Shown: positions 1 to 8,224 of the stretch, piece by piece
Numbering within the stretch: position 1 is the first letter of the stretch
Layout: each line of letters opens with the position of its first letter
Source of the DNA: Chondrinema litorale
Lineage (GTDB): Bacteria > Bacteroidota > Bacteroidia > Cytophagales > Flammeovirgaceae
Length of the DNA: 64,000 nt
Reading direction: 5' to 3'
Assembly (NCBI RefSeq): GCF_026250525.1
Contig: NZ_CP111043.1
Location: 558,001 to 622,000, forward strand
Made by a program: the position numbers and the translations under genes
Notes under the pieces: model-generated
What the model was told of the DNA's origin: nothing
The model's database searches: none
What the model saw: only the letters and a program-made list of their open reading frames with translations

Positions 1-250
1 CCTTGAGCTCTTCTTCTAGTAATAAGCCCAACTGATACATAGCCAAAGCATGTTTGGGATTTGCTTCTATAAATTGATGTAGGTAGTTTTTTGCTGCTTT
101 TTTATCGTCACCTTGTAAAACCTGATTAACTTCCTCGTATTTCAGTTTTTGCGAATGTGCTTTGTTTGAAATTAAAATGCAGAAGTTCAGTACCAAAACA
201 AATGCAAGTTGTATTGATGAGCTAATAGAAAATTTGACTGGCTTTTGCAT
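1..250 (-). CDS. Secreted TPR-like protein, C-terminus beyond window
   Basis: The reverse strand is open from an ATG at 250 to the window edge, giving 83 residues with no stop. The N-terminus has basic residues, a hydrophobic stretch (about residues 11-29) and a possible signal-peptidase site at AHSQ. The rest is helical, with a segment resembling a TPR unit (residues about 47-80, containing NPKHALAMYQLGLLLEEE). This suggests an exported TPR protein, but only the start is visible and the function is unknown. It diverges from the FAH-family gene at 448 across a 197-base AT-rich gap in which I see no clear motif. Confidence 0.7.
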   Translation of the reverse strand, partial: MQKPVKFSISSSIQLAFVLVLNFCILISNKAHSQKLKYEEVNQVLQGDDKKAAKNYLHQFIEANPKHALAMYQLGLLLEEELK

Positions 251-447
251 AATCTGATTTCTAATGAAACCTAAAAAAATTGTTTTGAAGGATAGTTTAA
301 CCCTTTGTTTAAAAAATTTTGTAACTGTTTTTACAAGATCAACATAAATAGTGTAGCTTAGGAAAAGCTTCTATATTTGCTATACTTAGAATGTTCAAAA
401 ATGAAATTTCGCTTATCAAATTCAAAATAAATTAAAGAATTGTTCCA

Positions 448-1059
448 ATGAAAATTATTGCAATTGGTAGAAACTACGCCGCACATATCGAAGAACTAAA
501 CAACGAAAAACCAGATGAGCCAGTAATTTTTACTAAGCCAGATACGGCGATATTAAAAAACAATGCTCCTTTTTACTACCCTGAGTTTTCGACTGATATC
601 CACCACGAAGTAGAGATTTTGCTTCGAGTGTGTAAAGAAGGCAAAAGCATTTCTCCAAAATTTGCACATAAATATTATGATGCAATAGGATTAGGTATCG
701 ACTTCACTGCTAGAGACTTACAAAGCAAGGCTAAAGAAAAAAGACTACCTTGGGCTCTAGCAAAAGGCTTTAATGGTTCTGCTCCAATTTCTGAGTTTGT
801 TCCAATTGAAGAGTTCAAAGATCTCAAAGATTTAAATTTCAGCTTAAAAGTGAACGATGAAGTTAAACAACAGGGCAACACCAAATTGATGCTCTTTAGT
901 TTCGACGAAATCATTGTTTACATCTCTAAGTTTATTACACTAAAGCAAGGAGACATTATTTTCACCGGAACACCAGAAGGCGTTGGCCCAGTACAAATCG
1001 GAGATACACTAGAAGGATTTATTGAAGATAAAAGCTTCTTTAAATTTGATATAAAATAA
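448..1059 (+). CDS. Fumarylacetoacetate hydrolase family protein (FAHD1-like)
   Basis: A 203-residue single-domain FAH-fold enzyme. Visible hallmarks are HHEVE (residues 52-56) and the metal and active-site stretch GIDFTARDLQ (83-92), followed by KGFNGSAP and, near the C-terminus, GTPEGVGP. The length fits the short FAHD1/YcgM-type proteins, which act as acylpyruvate hydrolases or oxaloacetate decarboxylases; the exact substrate cannot be read from sequence. It is a cytosolic monocistronic gene, convergent with recQ, and the two 3' ends meet in a shared hairpin at 1069-1090. The family call is firm, the substrate is not. Confidence 0.9.
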   Translation: MKIIAIGRNYAAHIEELNNEKPDEPVIFTKPDTAILKNNAPFYYPEFSTDIHHEVEILLRVCKEGKSISPKFAHKYYDAIGLGIDFTARDLQSKAKEKRLPWALAKGFNGSAPISEFVPIEEFKDLKDLNFSLKVNDEVKQQGNTKLMLFSFDEIIVYISKFITLKQGDIIFTGTPEGVGPVQIGDTLEGFIEDKSFFKFDIK

Positions 1060-1067
1060 TTTACCAA

Positions 1068-2972
1068 TCAGGCAGGTTTTAACCTGCCTGTTTCTGTATA
1101 ATACACCTCATTGTTATCGAGCAGTATTTTCACTGTATTTAATATTTCATCTTTTCTATTTCTACCCAATTTATCTACCAACTCTTCTGGTGTTAGCAAA
1201 TCTTTTTTTAGTGTGTTAATTAATAAATCTGGAAGTGCTGAATCAACAGATTTACTCTTCCTTTTTTTAGCAATGCAGTTACCACAAATGCCGCATTCTT
1301 TTCGGGTAAATTCGCCAAAATACCTTAAAAGAATTGCTGTGTTACAGGTTTCTTTATCTTCTACATAATTAATTACAGCTTCTACTTTGTTTGCATAAGA
1401 TTTTTTTCTATCGTCGAGTAATTTCTTATTTACAGGTAGTTGATTTGCTAGAAAGCGTTCAGTTAAAAATAGTAGTTGCGGTATATCTTTTCTTTGCTCA
1501 TAAGCAATTACTCCTACATCATTTAAAGCTTCTAAATTTTTCTGAATGGTGAACGTATTCATTTTCATCAATTCAGCTAATTTCTTTTCATTGATATTGA
1601 TAAAATTATTGAGCAATTCGCCTCCATATACACGTAAAAGCATTTTTATCAACTTATCTGCATTTTTGTTAGCGACTTGAAACTCATACAATTTCTCATG
1701 ATTAAATAGAATTCTTAAGCGTGAGGGAGAATAAAAAGACTCATTAAACTGGATAAAATTTTGTTCTTCGAGCTTCTTAAGCGCATGGTATGTTTCCAAA
1801 TAGCCTAATTGAAAAGTCTTTACAAAATCTTCCAGATCGAAATCGTAACTTTCCATATAGCCACTTCCAACTGCAATTTTTAAATAATTTGATAGTGCCT
1901 GATAAACCTTTTTGATTGTATCTGCTGATGGATGAGAGATCTCAATATTATCTTTCAGTTGGAGTAAATCATTCTTATTATAAAGAACTACTGCATAAGC
2001 TTTCTTTTCGTCACGTCCTGCTCTTCCCGCTTCCTGATAATACGCTTCCAAATTATCTGGTAGGTCAAGATGTATTACTAACCTAACATCTGGTTTGTCA
2101 ATCCCCATTCCAAAAGCATTGGTCGCTACAATCACCCTCTTTCTATTATGAATCCAGTCATCTTGTCTTTTAGCTCGCTCTTCATTACTTAAGCCAGCAT
2201 GGTAATAACTTGCATTAATATTTCGTGAGGACAAATAATCTGCATATTGCTTTGTTCGCTTTCTACTTCTCACATAAACAATCGCGCTTCCTTTCACTTT
2301 TGAGAGAATATCAAGCATTCTCTTTTCTTTATTTTCTTCATAATAAACAGAATAAGAAAGATTATTTCTGGCAAAACTCTTTTGGAAAAAAGCTGCATCA
2401 CTCCCAAAATTTAACTTCTCCTGTATATCTTCTCTTACCTCTTCTGTTGCTGTCGCGGTTAAAGCAATACAAGGTATTTCAGGAATCATTCTCCTGAAAT
2501 GGGTTATTTCAAGATATGGAGGTCTAAAGTCATATCCCCATTGTGAAATACAATGTGCCTCATCTATTGCCAATAAGCTGATATTCATTTTGGTTGCTCT
2601 GGCAAGAAAAATATCTGTTTTAAGGCGTTCAGGAGAAACATATAGAAATTTCACATTGCCATAAATAGCATTATCTAGTGTAATGTCTATTTCTTTCTGA
2701 CTCATTCCTGAATAGATAGCTTTAGCCTGTATTCCCCTGCTTTCAAGTTGAAATACTTGATCTTTCATTAATGCAATTAGAGGAGAAACAACTATACAAA
2801 CGCCTTCTTTCACCAAAGCTGGCACCTGAAAACAAATCGATTTTCCACCTCCTGTAGGCAGTAGTGCAAGTGTATCTTTATTATCTAATACTGCATGAAT
2901 AATATCTTCCTGCATAGGCCTGAAGGAAGTATAATTCCAGTATTGATACAGTATCTTTTTGATGTCAGTCAT
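1068..2972 (-). CDS. recQ: ATP-dependent DNA helicase, RecQ family
   Basis: A 634-residue superfamily 2 helicase. Walker A TGGGKS lies at residues 40-45 and the DEAH box at 137-140, followed by the aromatic-rich loop SQWGYDFRP typical of RecQ. Motif VI (QEAGRAGRDE) is present, and the zinc-binding cysteines of the RecQ-Ct region appear near residues 545-568 (C..KECGICGNC). The last ~70 residues do not look like a standard HRDC domain, so this is a RecQ with a short alternative C-terminus, common in Bacteroidota. Its role is unwinding during recombination and replication repair. The last codons form part of the hairpin shared with the convergent FAH gene. Confidence 0.95.
   Translation of the reverse strand: MTDIKKILYQYWNYTSFRPMQEDIIHAVLDNKDTLALLPTGGGKSICFQVPALVKEGVCIVVSPLIALMKDQVFQLESRGIQAKAIYSGMSQKEIDITLDNAIYGNVKFLYVSPERLKTDIFLARATKMNISLLAIDEAHCISQWGYDFRPPYLEITHFRRMIPEIPCIALTATATEEVREDIQEKLNFGSDAAFFQKSFARNNLSYSVYYEENKEKRMLDILSKVKGSAIVYVRSRKRTKQYADYLSSRNINASYYHAGLSNEERAKRQDDWIHNRKRVIVATNAFGMGIDKPDVRLVIHLDLPDNLEAYYQEAGRAGRDEKKAYAVVLYNKNDLLQLKDNIEISHPSADTIKKVYQALSNYLKIAVGSGYMESYDFDLEDFVKTFQLGYLETYHALKKLEEQNFIQFNESFYSPSRLRILFNHEKLYEFQVANKNADKLIKMLLRVYGGELLNNFININEKKLAELMKMNTFTIQKNLEALNDVGVIAYEQRKDIPQLLFLTERFLANQLPVNKKLLDDRKKSYANKVEAVINYVEDKETCNTAILLRYFGEFTRKECGICGNCIAKKRKSKSVDSALPDLLINTLKKDLLTPEELVDKLGRNRKDEILNTVKILLDNNEVYYTETGRLKPA
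1069..1090. terminator. Hairpin between convergent FAH-family gene and recQ
   Basis: A perfect 10-bp inverted repeat, CAGGCAGGTT and AACCTGCCTG, with a 2-base loop. It overlaps the recQ stop codon and last codons. On the + strand it is followed by TTTCTG, so it could end the FAH-gene transcript. Read as a terminator by position and symmetry only. Confidence 0.6.
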
Positions 2973-3148
2973 TTAATATTTTCCGCTTCTGTATTAAATA
3001 CAAAATTGCTTTATTTCAAAAAATATGAAAAAATATATTTAAAAAGTATAATTAGAATCAAGTTTTAAATTCAATTAATTCTTTAAAAATAATCTTATTT
3101 AACTAGATAAAGTTATCAGAAAATTATTTGTACTTTCAGAGGCTTTAT

Positions 3149-3223
3149 GGAGCTTTAGCTCAGCTGGTTTAGAGCGCTGCCTTGACAGGGCAGAGGTCGT
3201 GGGTTCGAATCCCTCAAGCTTCA
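3149..3223 (+). tRNA. tRNA-Val (anticodon GAC)
   Basis: A 75-base cloverleaf: acceptor GGAGCTT pairing with AAGCTTC, D arm GCTC..GAGC, anticodon stem CTGCC/GGCAG with loop TTGACAG (anticodon GAC), and T loop TTCGAAT. One T-stem pair is a T-T mismatch. The discriminator is A and CCA is not encoded. A weak hairpin with AAAAAATCCC and GGGATT arms follows at 3232-3270 and may terminate the transcript. Confidence 0.95.
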
Positions 3224-3231
3224 CTTAAAAC

Positions 3232-3270
3232 AAAAAATCCCAAAACAAATAAATGTTCAGGGATTCTTTT
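3232..3270 (+). terminator. Probable terminator after tRNA-Val
   Basis: Arms AAAAAATCCC and GGGATTCTTTT are separated by an 18-base loop and lead into a T-rich run (the CTTTTTTT stretch at about 3274). It lies 9 bases after the tRNA and 23 bases from the stop of the convergent phosphoesterase gene. Confidence 0.45.
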
Positions 3271-3292
3271 AAAACTTTTTTTGCAATGTTAT

Positions 3293-4096
3293 TTAACTTG
3301 CAACTTTTTCTTTCTCAACTACATCAATATTAGTTTGCTCGTAAATTTCTCCAGAGTTTAGCTCTAAACAAAGTAATTTGCCTAAACCAGCATACTCACC
3401 TGAAAAAACGCAACCGTTATCAAGCGGTATTACACTAGATTTATTTTTTACAGCATTTTTAATGTATGTAAGTTCAATCGGAGTATGTCCATGCACAATT
3501 TGCTTGCCTTGCAGTAACTTCTCTTTTACTTCGAAGTCTCTGATCCACAGCATATCTTCGTAATTTTTAAATGGCTTGCGCGAATTAAAGTTAATTCCCG
3601 CATGTACCAAATAATAATCGCCTAAGTCGTATATATATGGCAATCTGCTACAAAATTCAAGATAAGTCTGTCTAATTTTACCTTGAGACTCAAGTAGGTC
3701 GATTGCATTATTTCTTGATAAAGACCAATGAATTACTTCTTCATCTTGTCCTTCAAGATCTAATAACATCTGTTCGTGATTTCCTCTTAGAGGAAAAACC
3801 TGAAAGCCTGATTGAATCAACTTAATTACCAGATTAAGTACTCCACTGCTATTAGGGCCTCTATCTATGTAGTCACCCAACAGGAATAGTTGATCTTCTT
3901 TCTGTAAATTAATTGTTTTTAAAAGCTGCTTAAATGAATGGTAACATCCGTGGATGTCAGAAATTACAAAGCGTCTTCCAGTTTCAGGTTTTTGTACTTT
4001 TACAGAATATGAAAATCCAGTGGATGCTTCATATTGCTCAGAAGAACCATTAAGTTTGCCTAGAAAGTTTTGAAGTATGTTTATCACTATCATCAT
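3293..4096 (-). CDS. Metallophosphoesterase, Ser/Thr phosphatase type
   Basis: A 267-residue PPP-family calcineurin-like phosphoesterase. All metal-site motifs are visible: SDIHG (46-50), GDYIDRG (74-80), GNHE (105-108), then HAG and HGHTP in the C-terminal half. The closest familiar proteins are PrpA/ApaH-type phosphatases, which act on phosphoproteins or on diadenosine tetraphosphate; the sequence alone does not separate these. The first ~40 residues precede the fold and are poorly conserved in character. Two adjacent ATG codons (4096, 4093) could start it. It is monocistronic and probably cytosolic. Confidence 0.85.
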   Translation of the reverse strand: MMIVINILQNFLGKLNGSSEQYEASTGFSYSVKVQKPETGRRFVISDIHGCYHSFKQLLKTINLQKEDQLFLLGDYIDRGPNSSGVLNLVIKLIQSGFQVFPLRGNHEQMLLDLEGQDEEVIHWSLSRNNAIDLLESQGKIRQTYLEFCSRLPYIYDLGDYYLVHAGINFNSRKPFKNYEDMLWIRDFEVKEKLLQGKQIVHGHTPIELTYIKNAVKNKSSVIPLDNGCVFSGEYAGLGKLLCLELNSGEIYEQTNIDVVEKEKVAS

Positions 4097-4264
4097 TTTT
4101 ATTAATTATTAAAATAATAAAAAATGAGCTAATTATTTGTCAGATTAATTATGATTTACAATATACTTTAATAATGTCTCAAAATCAATCTTCACTTTAT
4201 TTAAAGCAAAAATAAAGGTTATCAACCATATTGGTGAATTTTTTTCAAAAATAATAGTTAATAA

Positions 4265-4290
4265 CAAAAAAAAGCCGGTAAATACCGGCC
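4265..4290 (-). terminator. Rho-independent terminator of the ABC ATPase gene
   Basis: Read on the minus strand, GCCGGTA-TT-TACCGGC is followed by a run of nine T. It starts about 30 bases after the stop of the ABC ATPase gene, so it is the natural end of the adaptor-ATPase transcript. Confidence 0.85.
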
Positions 4291-4318
4291 CCCATATTTA
4301 CTTATATGTATAAACTAG

Positions 4319-5020
4319 TTACACATGAAATTGTTCTTTAATATTTTCTGTAACTACCTGACCATCGAATAAGTGAATAACTCTATGTGCAAAATTTGAG
4401 TCGTGAGGTGAGTGAGTTACCATTACAATAGTAGTACCTGCTTTATTTAAATCAGTTAATAAATTCATCACTTCTTCACCGTGCGCAGAGTCAAGATTAC
4501 CAGTTGGCTCATCCGCTAATATAAGAGGAGGATTTGCAATTACAGCTCTAGCAATTGCAACTCTTTGTTGCTGTCCACCTGATAATTGTTGAGGGAAGTG
4601 ATTCCTTCTATTCATTATATTCATTTGCTCCAACACTTTCTCCGCTTTTTCTTTTCTTTCTTTTGCAGGAACTTTTAAGTAGAGTAATGGAAGTTCTACA
4701 TTTTCGAATACTGTAAGCTCATCAATAAGATTAAAACTTTGGAAAATAAATCCGATTTTACCTTTTCTTAACTCAGATCTTTGTCTTTCAGAAAAGCTAG
4801 AAACTTCTTTATCTAAAAACCAATATTCACCAGAAGTTGGGTTATCGAGTAGCCCCATAATGTTAAGCAAAGTTGATTTACCACAACCTGAAGGCCCCAT
4901 AATGGCAACAAACTCACCAGTTTTAATTTCCATATTTACACTATTAAGAGCAGTAGTTTCTATCTCCTCTGTCGTGTACATCTTTTTCAGGCTTTTAGTA
5001 CGGATAATCGAGTTAGACAT
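4319..5020 (-). CDS. ABC transporter ATP-binding protein (LolD/MacB-type)
   Basis: A 233-residue nucleotide-binding domain. Walker A GPSGCGKS is at 42-49, signature LSGGQ at 146-150, Walker B LILADE at 167-172 followed by PTGNLD, and the switch histidine in MVTHS. The [13 protein letters not shown] and EPTGNLD forms are typical of the MacB/LolD/FtsE group that works with FtsX-like permeases rather than flux-type importers. It lies downstream of the adaptor gene (161-base gap, same strand) and before a strong terminator. Unusually, no permease gene is in this cluster; the nearest candidate in the window is at 57777-60158. The partner and substrate are unknown. Confidence 0.93.
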   Translation of the reverse strand: MSNSIIRTKSLKKMYTTEEIETTALNSVNMEIKTGEFVAIMGPSGCGKSTLLNIMGLLDNPTSGEYWFLDKEVSSFSERQRSELRKGKIGFIFQSFNLIDELTVFENVELPLLYLKVPAKERKEKAEKVLEQMNIMNRRNHFPQQLSGGQQQRVAIARAVIANPPLILADEPTGNLDSAHGEEVMNLLTDLNKAGTTIVMVTHSPHDSNFAHRVIHLFDGQVVTENIKEQFHV

Positions 5021-5181
5021 ATAATAAATTTTAAAGTGGAGTAAATTTCTTTATAGTAATTATTTTATTTTTTTGACACTAGGAACAAAAAACTGGTTAC
5101 AGTTTAAGTTAATTTTTTATGTATTATCAGTCCAGATAAAATTATTTGAGTGTATTTATTTAGTTATAAACGGGCGCTAAA

Positions 5182-6435
5182 CTATTCTTTTAATACTAGT
5201 ACTTCGTTGTCTCCGAAGTTATCGTAAGATGAAGTGATAACTCTTTCTCCTTCTTGCAAACCATCTAAGATTTCGAAATAGTCCGTATTTTTTCTACCTA
5301 TTCTGATATTCTTTTTCACAGCTTTACTGCCAGATTCATCAACAACATACACCCAGTTGCCACCTGTGCTAGAATAGAAACCACCAACTGGAAGTAATGT
5401 AGCTTGAGCAGGATTACCTAAATCGATCTTAATTCTAGGAGAATAACCTCTTTTAATTCCTTGAGGAGTTTCACCAACAAATTCCATATCAACTTGAAAA
5501 CGGCCTTCTTCTATATTTGGAAAAATCTTAGTAATTTTTAAAGTATAGGTCTTACCTGTATAATCGAACCTACCGATTAAGCCTTTTTCAATTCTTGGTA
5601 GGTAAAGCTCATCTATACTTACTCTTACTTTAAAGTTATCGAGAACATCAACTTGACCTACACGCTCACCCTGAGAAACATTTTGGCCAAGCTCTAAATC
5701 TGGTGTAGCTAACTGCCCATCAATTGGTGCACGAATAATTAAGTTATCAAGAATATTACCTACAGCATCTAAACTTTTAGCCATACGTCTGTTAATCATC
5801 TCTTGCTGATTTCTTCTATATTCTTTGTTAAGTGAGTCCTTTTTGAAGGATGAATACTGTAGCTCTCTTAACCTAAGATTATATAAATATGGTTTTTCTA
5901 CTTCTTCAAACTCTCTTTGAGAAACCATACCTTGCTCATACAATTTTTTATATCTTTCATACTGTGGTTTACCTAATGCTATTTCATTATCTATGGCAGC
6001 TAATTGAGACTCTAAGTTTAATGAGTTAGTTTCTAGTTGAAGTTGGGTTTGGCGGCCAATATTAAGCTGTTCATACAACGAAGTTTCTTGAGTCATAACC
6101 TCTCTTTCAAGTTGATCATTAGCCAATAAAAGGATAGTATCTCCCTTTTCTACAATTGCACCAGATTCTTTTACAATCTTTCTAATTGTTCCGCCTCTAA
6201 TAATATCTAAATAGCGGGTTTCTATTGGCAGAACTGTACCTGTTTGAGGAATAAAATCTTGATAAGAACCATATTTTACGGTTGAAATAGTAATCTTATC
6301 CTTATCAACATTCAATTTAGATCTTCGATCAGCAAAAATGAAACTGTATAAAATGCCCGAAACTACCACTACACCAAAACTTACAGTGATAATTCTTTTT
6401 ACTGTCCATTTTTTCTTTTTTATCTTTCTATCCAT
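5182..6435 (-). CDS. Efflux membrane-fusion adaptor (HlyD/MacA family)
   Basis: A 417-residue periplasmic adaptor. A single N-terminal membrane anchor (about residues 15-36) is followed by a lipoyl-like half (IVEKGDTILLLAND), a coiled-coil hairpin (about 110-215), the second lipoyl half (LIIRAPIDGQL), then beta-barrel and membrane-proximal domains. With the downstream LolD/MacB-type ATPase it should form a MacA-MacB-like exporter joined to an outer-membrane channel. It is the first gene after the sigma-54-like promoter at 6487-6503 and diverges from a sigma-54 activator, so it is probably a target of that regulator. The substrate is unknown. Confidence 0.9.
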   Translation of the reverse strand: MDRKIKKKKWTVKRIITVSFGVVVVSGILYSFIFADRRSKLNVDKDKITISTVKYGSYQDFIPQTGTVLPIETRYLDIIRGGTIRKIVKESGAIVEKGDTILLLANDQLEREVMTQETSLYEQLNIGRQTQLQLETNSLNLESQLAAIDNEIALGKPQYERYKKLYEQGMVSQREFEEVEKPYLYNLRLRELQYSSFKKDSLNKEYRRNQQEMINRRMAKSLDAVGNILDNLIIRAPIDGQLATPDLELGQNVSQGERVGQVDVLDNFKVRVSIDELYLPRIEKGLIGRFDYTGKTYTLKITKIFPNIEEGRFQVDMEFVGETPQGIKRGYSPRIKIDLGNPAQATLLPVGGFYSSTGGNWVYVVDESGSKAVKKNIRIGRKNTDYFEILDGLQEGERVITSSYDNFGDNEVLVLKE

Positions 6436-6486
6436 TAGATTATATATTACAAATTTTTATTTTGAATAGCATTATGGTCTATTAAT

Positions 6487-6503
6487 TGCCAACAAGTGTG
6501 CCA
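6487..6503 (-). promoter_or_regulatory. Sigma-54-like promoter of the adaptor-ATPase operon
   Basis: On the minus strand the sequence reads TGGCAC-N5-TTGGCA against the sigma-54 consensus TGGCAC-N5-TTGCA. The -24 element is perfect. The -12 element carries one extra or replaced G, so GC is shifted by one base. It sits about 52 bases upstream of the adaptor ATG, giving a predicted leader of roughly 40 bases. The divergent gene encodes a sigma-54 activator, which supports the call. Confidence 0.65.
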
Positions 6504-6559
6504 TCACCAAAAATCGGCCTCCAGCGAATTATATCGCACATTTTCAATTTTTCATATGC

Positions 6560-6589
6560 TCGTTAGCGGATAAAAATGTCCGCCAGCGA
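6560..6589. promoter_or_regulatory. Palindrome, candidate activator-binding site
   Basis: TCGTTAGCGGA-N8-TCCGCCAGCGA: 11-base arms match as inverted repeats at 9 of 11 positions. Its centre lies about 98 bases upstream of the start point expected from the sigma-54-like promoter, the usual distance for enhancer sites of NtrC-type activators. A smaller related palindrome (GCGA-N6-TCGC, 6524-6537) lies between it and the promoter. Binding by the adjacent regulator is inferred. Confidence 0.5.
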
Positions 6590-6820
6590 CCACTATAAAA
6601 ATCCATAAAAAATGTTTTTTACAATTATGGTATTGATATTTGAAGAATTACTAAAAGATTGGGACTTAAAAGAATCTGAACCAATCCTGTAAAAATATTT
6701 GACAAAATAAGCTTTAATTTATTTCTTTAAGCCAACCAGTAAATACAGCTTTAAATAGCGGATTATTTAATTTTCATATACTTTAATTTAATAAAATTGA
6801 AGTAATTTTCAGACTGAACG

Positions 6821-8224
6821 ATGGGTAAAAAAGTAAACAAAGCAGGAAAAATATTAATAGTAGATGATAATGAAGATGTTTTAAAAGCTGCCAAGCTATA
6901 TTTAAAAAGACATTTTTTACAGGTTGATGTTGAAAAAGATCCCGAAAATATCCCAGATCTTCTTAATAATGAATCTTATGATGTGATTCTACTAGATATG
7001 AATTTCACTAAAGATGTTAGTAGTGGACATGAGGGATTTTACTGGTTAGACAAAATTCTTGAAATAGATCCATCGGCGGTTGTAGTCTTAATTACTGCTT
7101 ACGGAGGTGTAGAAACAGCTGTAAGAGCTATTAAAGAAGGTGCAACTGACTTCGTACTTAAGCCGTGGGAAAATGAAAAATTACTGGCAACTCTTTCTTC
7201 TGCTATCAAACTGAGAGAGTCGCGTATGGAATTAAATCAGCTAAAAGACAAACATAAACAACTTAATACAGATATAAACAGCAAGTTTCAAGATATTATA
7301 GGGCAGAGCTCTTCAATGATAAAGATATTTGAAACAATAGAACTTGTTGCTAAAACTGATGCTAATGTTTTAATTTTAGGTGAGAATGGAACCGGTAAAG
7401 AGCTAATAGCCAGAGCATTACACAGACAATCTGCAAGAGCTGATGAAATTTTTATGAGTGTAGATTTAGGCGCAGTAAGTGAACCCCTGTTTGAAAGTGA
7501 GCTATTTGGTCATGTTAAAGGAGCTTTTACAGATGCACGTGAAGAAAGAGCAGGTAGGTTCGAAACAGCATCTGGTGGAACAATCTTTTTAGATGAAATT
7601 GGAAATTTATCTCTACCCCTACAAGCAAAATTACTAACTGTTTTACAAAGCAGAACTGTAACACGAGTTGGCTCTAACAAACCAAAAGCTATTGATATTA
7701 GGTTAATCTGTGCCACCAATATGCATTTATATGAAATGGTGAAAGACAATAGGTTTAGACAAGATTTGCTATATCGTATAAATACCATTGAAATAAACTT
7801 ACCACCACTCAGAGAAAGAATTGAGGACATCCCACTATTAGCAGAACATTTTCTTAGTTTTTATGTAAAAAAATACGGTAAACATGTAAGATCAATTAGT
7901 CCATCTTTAATTAAAAGGATGCAAAAATACCATTGGCCAGGAAATATTAGGGAATTGCAACATGCAATGGAAAGAGCCGTAATTATGAGCCAAGGTCCTG
8001 TTTTAGATGCAGATCAGTTTTTCTTTAGTGGAACCACATTACAAAAACAGCAAGATAAAGGAAGTGAAGAATTAAATCTGGAAAACTACGATTTAGAGAA
8101 AGTTGAAAAGATTTTGATTCGAAAAGTCTTACAAAAGCATAATGGAAATATTAGTAAAGCGGCGAATGAATTAGGACTTACACGTTCTTCACTTTACAGG
8201 AGATTAGAAAAATATGAACTTTAA
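6821..8224 (+). CDS. Sigma-54-dependent response regulator (NtrC family)
   Basis: A 467-residue regulator in three parts. The receiver domain (about 10-130) has the acidic pair DD at 15-16, phospho-acceptor D59 and K114. The AAA+ domain (about 158-395) has Walker A GENGTGKE at 187-194, the sigma-54 contact loop GAFTDA at 234-239 and Walker B FLDEIG at 256-261. A Fis-type helix-turn-helix (about 425-465) ends the protein. The contact loop reads GAFTDA rather than the textbook GAFTGA. It overlaps the histidine kinase gene by 11 bases, so the two form one two-component system. The divergent exporter operon with its sigma-54-like promoter is its probable target. Confidence 0.95.
   Translation: MGKKVNKAGKILIVDDNEDVLKAAKLYLKRHFLQVDVEKDPENIPDLLNNESYDVILLDMNFTKDVSSGHEGFYWLDKILEIDPSAVVVLITAYGGVETAVRAIKEGATDFVLKPWENEKLLATLSSAIKLRESRMELNQLKDKHKQLNTDINSKFQDIIGQSSSMIKIFETIELVAKTDANVLILGENGTGKELIARALHRQSARADEIFMSVDLGAVSEPLFESELFGHVKGAFTDAREERAGRFETASGGTIFLDEIGNLSLPLQAKLLTVLQSRTVTRVGSNKPKAIDIRLICATNMHLYEMVKDNRFRQDLLYRINTIEINLPPLRERIEDIPLLAEHFLSFYVKKYGKHVRSISPSLIKRMQKYHWPGNIRELQHAMERAVIMSQGPVLDADQFFFSGTTLQKQQDKGSEELNLENYDLEKVEKILIRKVLQKHNGNISKAANELGLTRSSLYRRLEKYEL

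Larger units (their letters stand above)
6436..6820. other. Divergent control region, 385 bases
   Basis: This gap separates the exporter operon from the sigma-54 activator gene. It holds a sigma-54-like promoter facing the exporter (6487-6503), a short palindrome GCGA-N6-TCGC (6524-6537) and a 30-base hyphenated palindrome (6560-6589). The remaining AT-rich part (about 6600-6820), which must contain the promoter of the regulator gene, shows no motif I can call. Confidence 0.6.
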
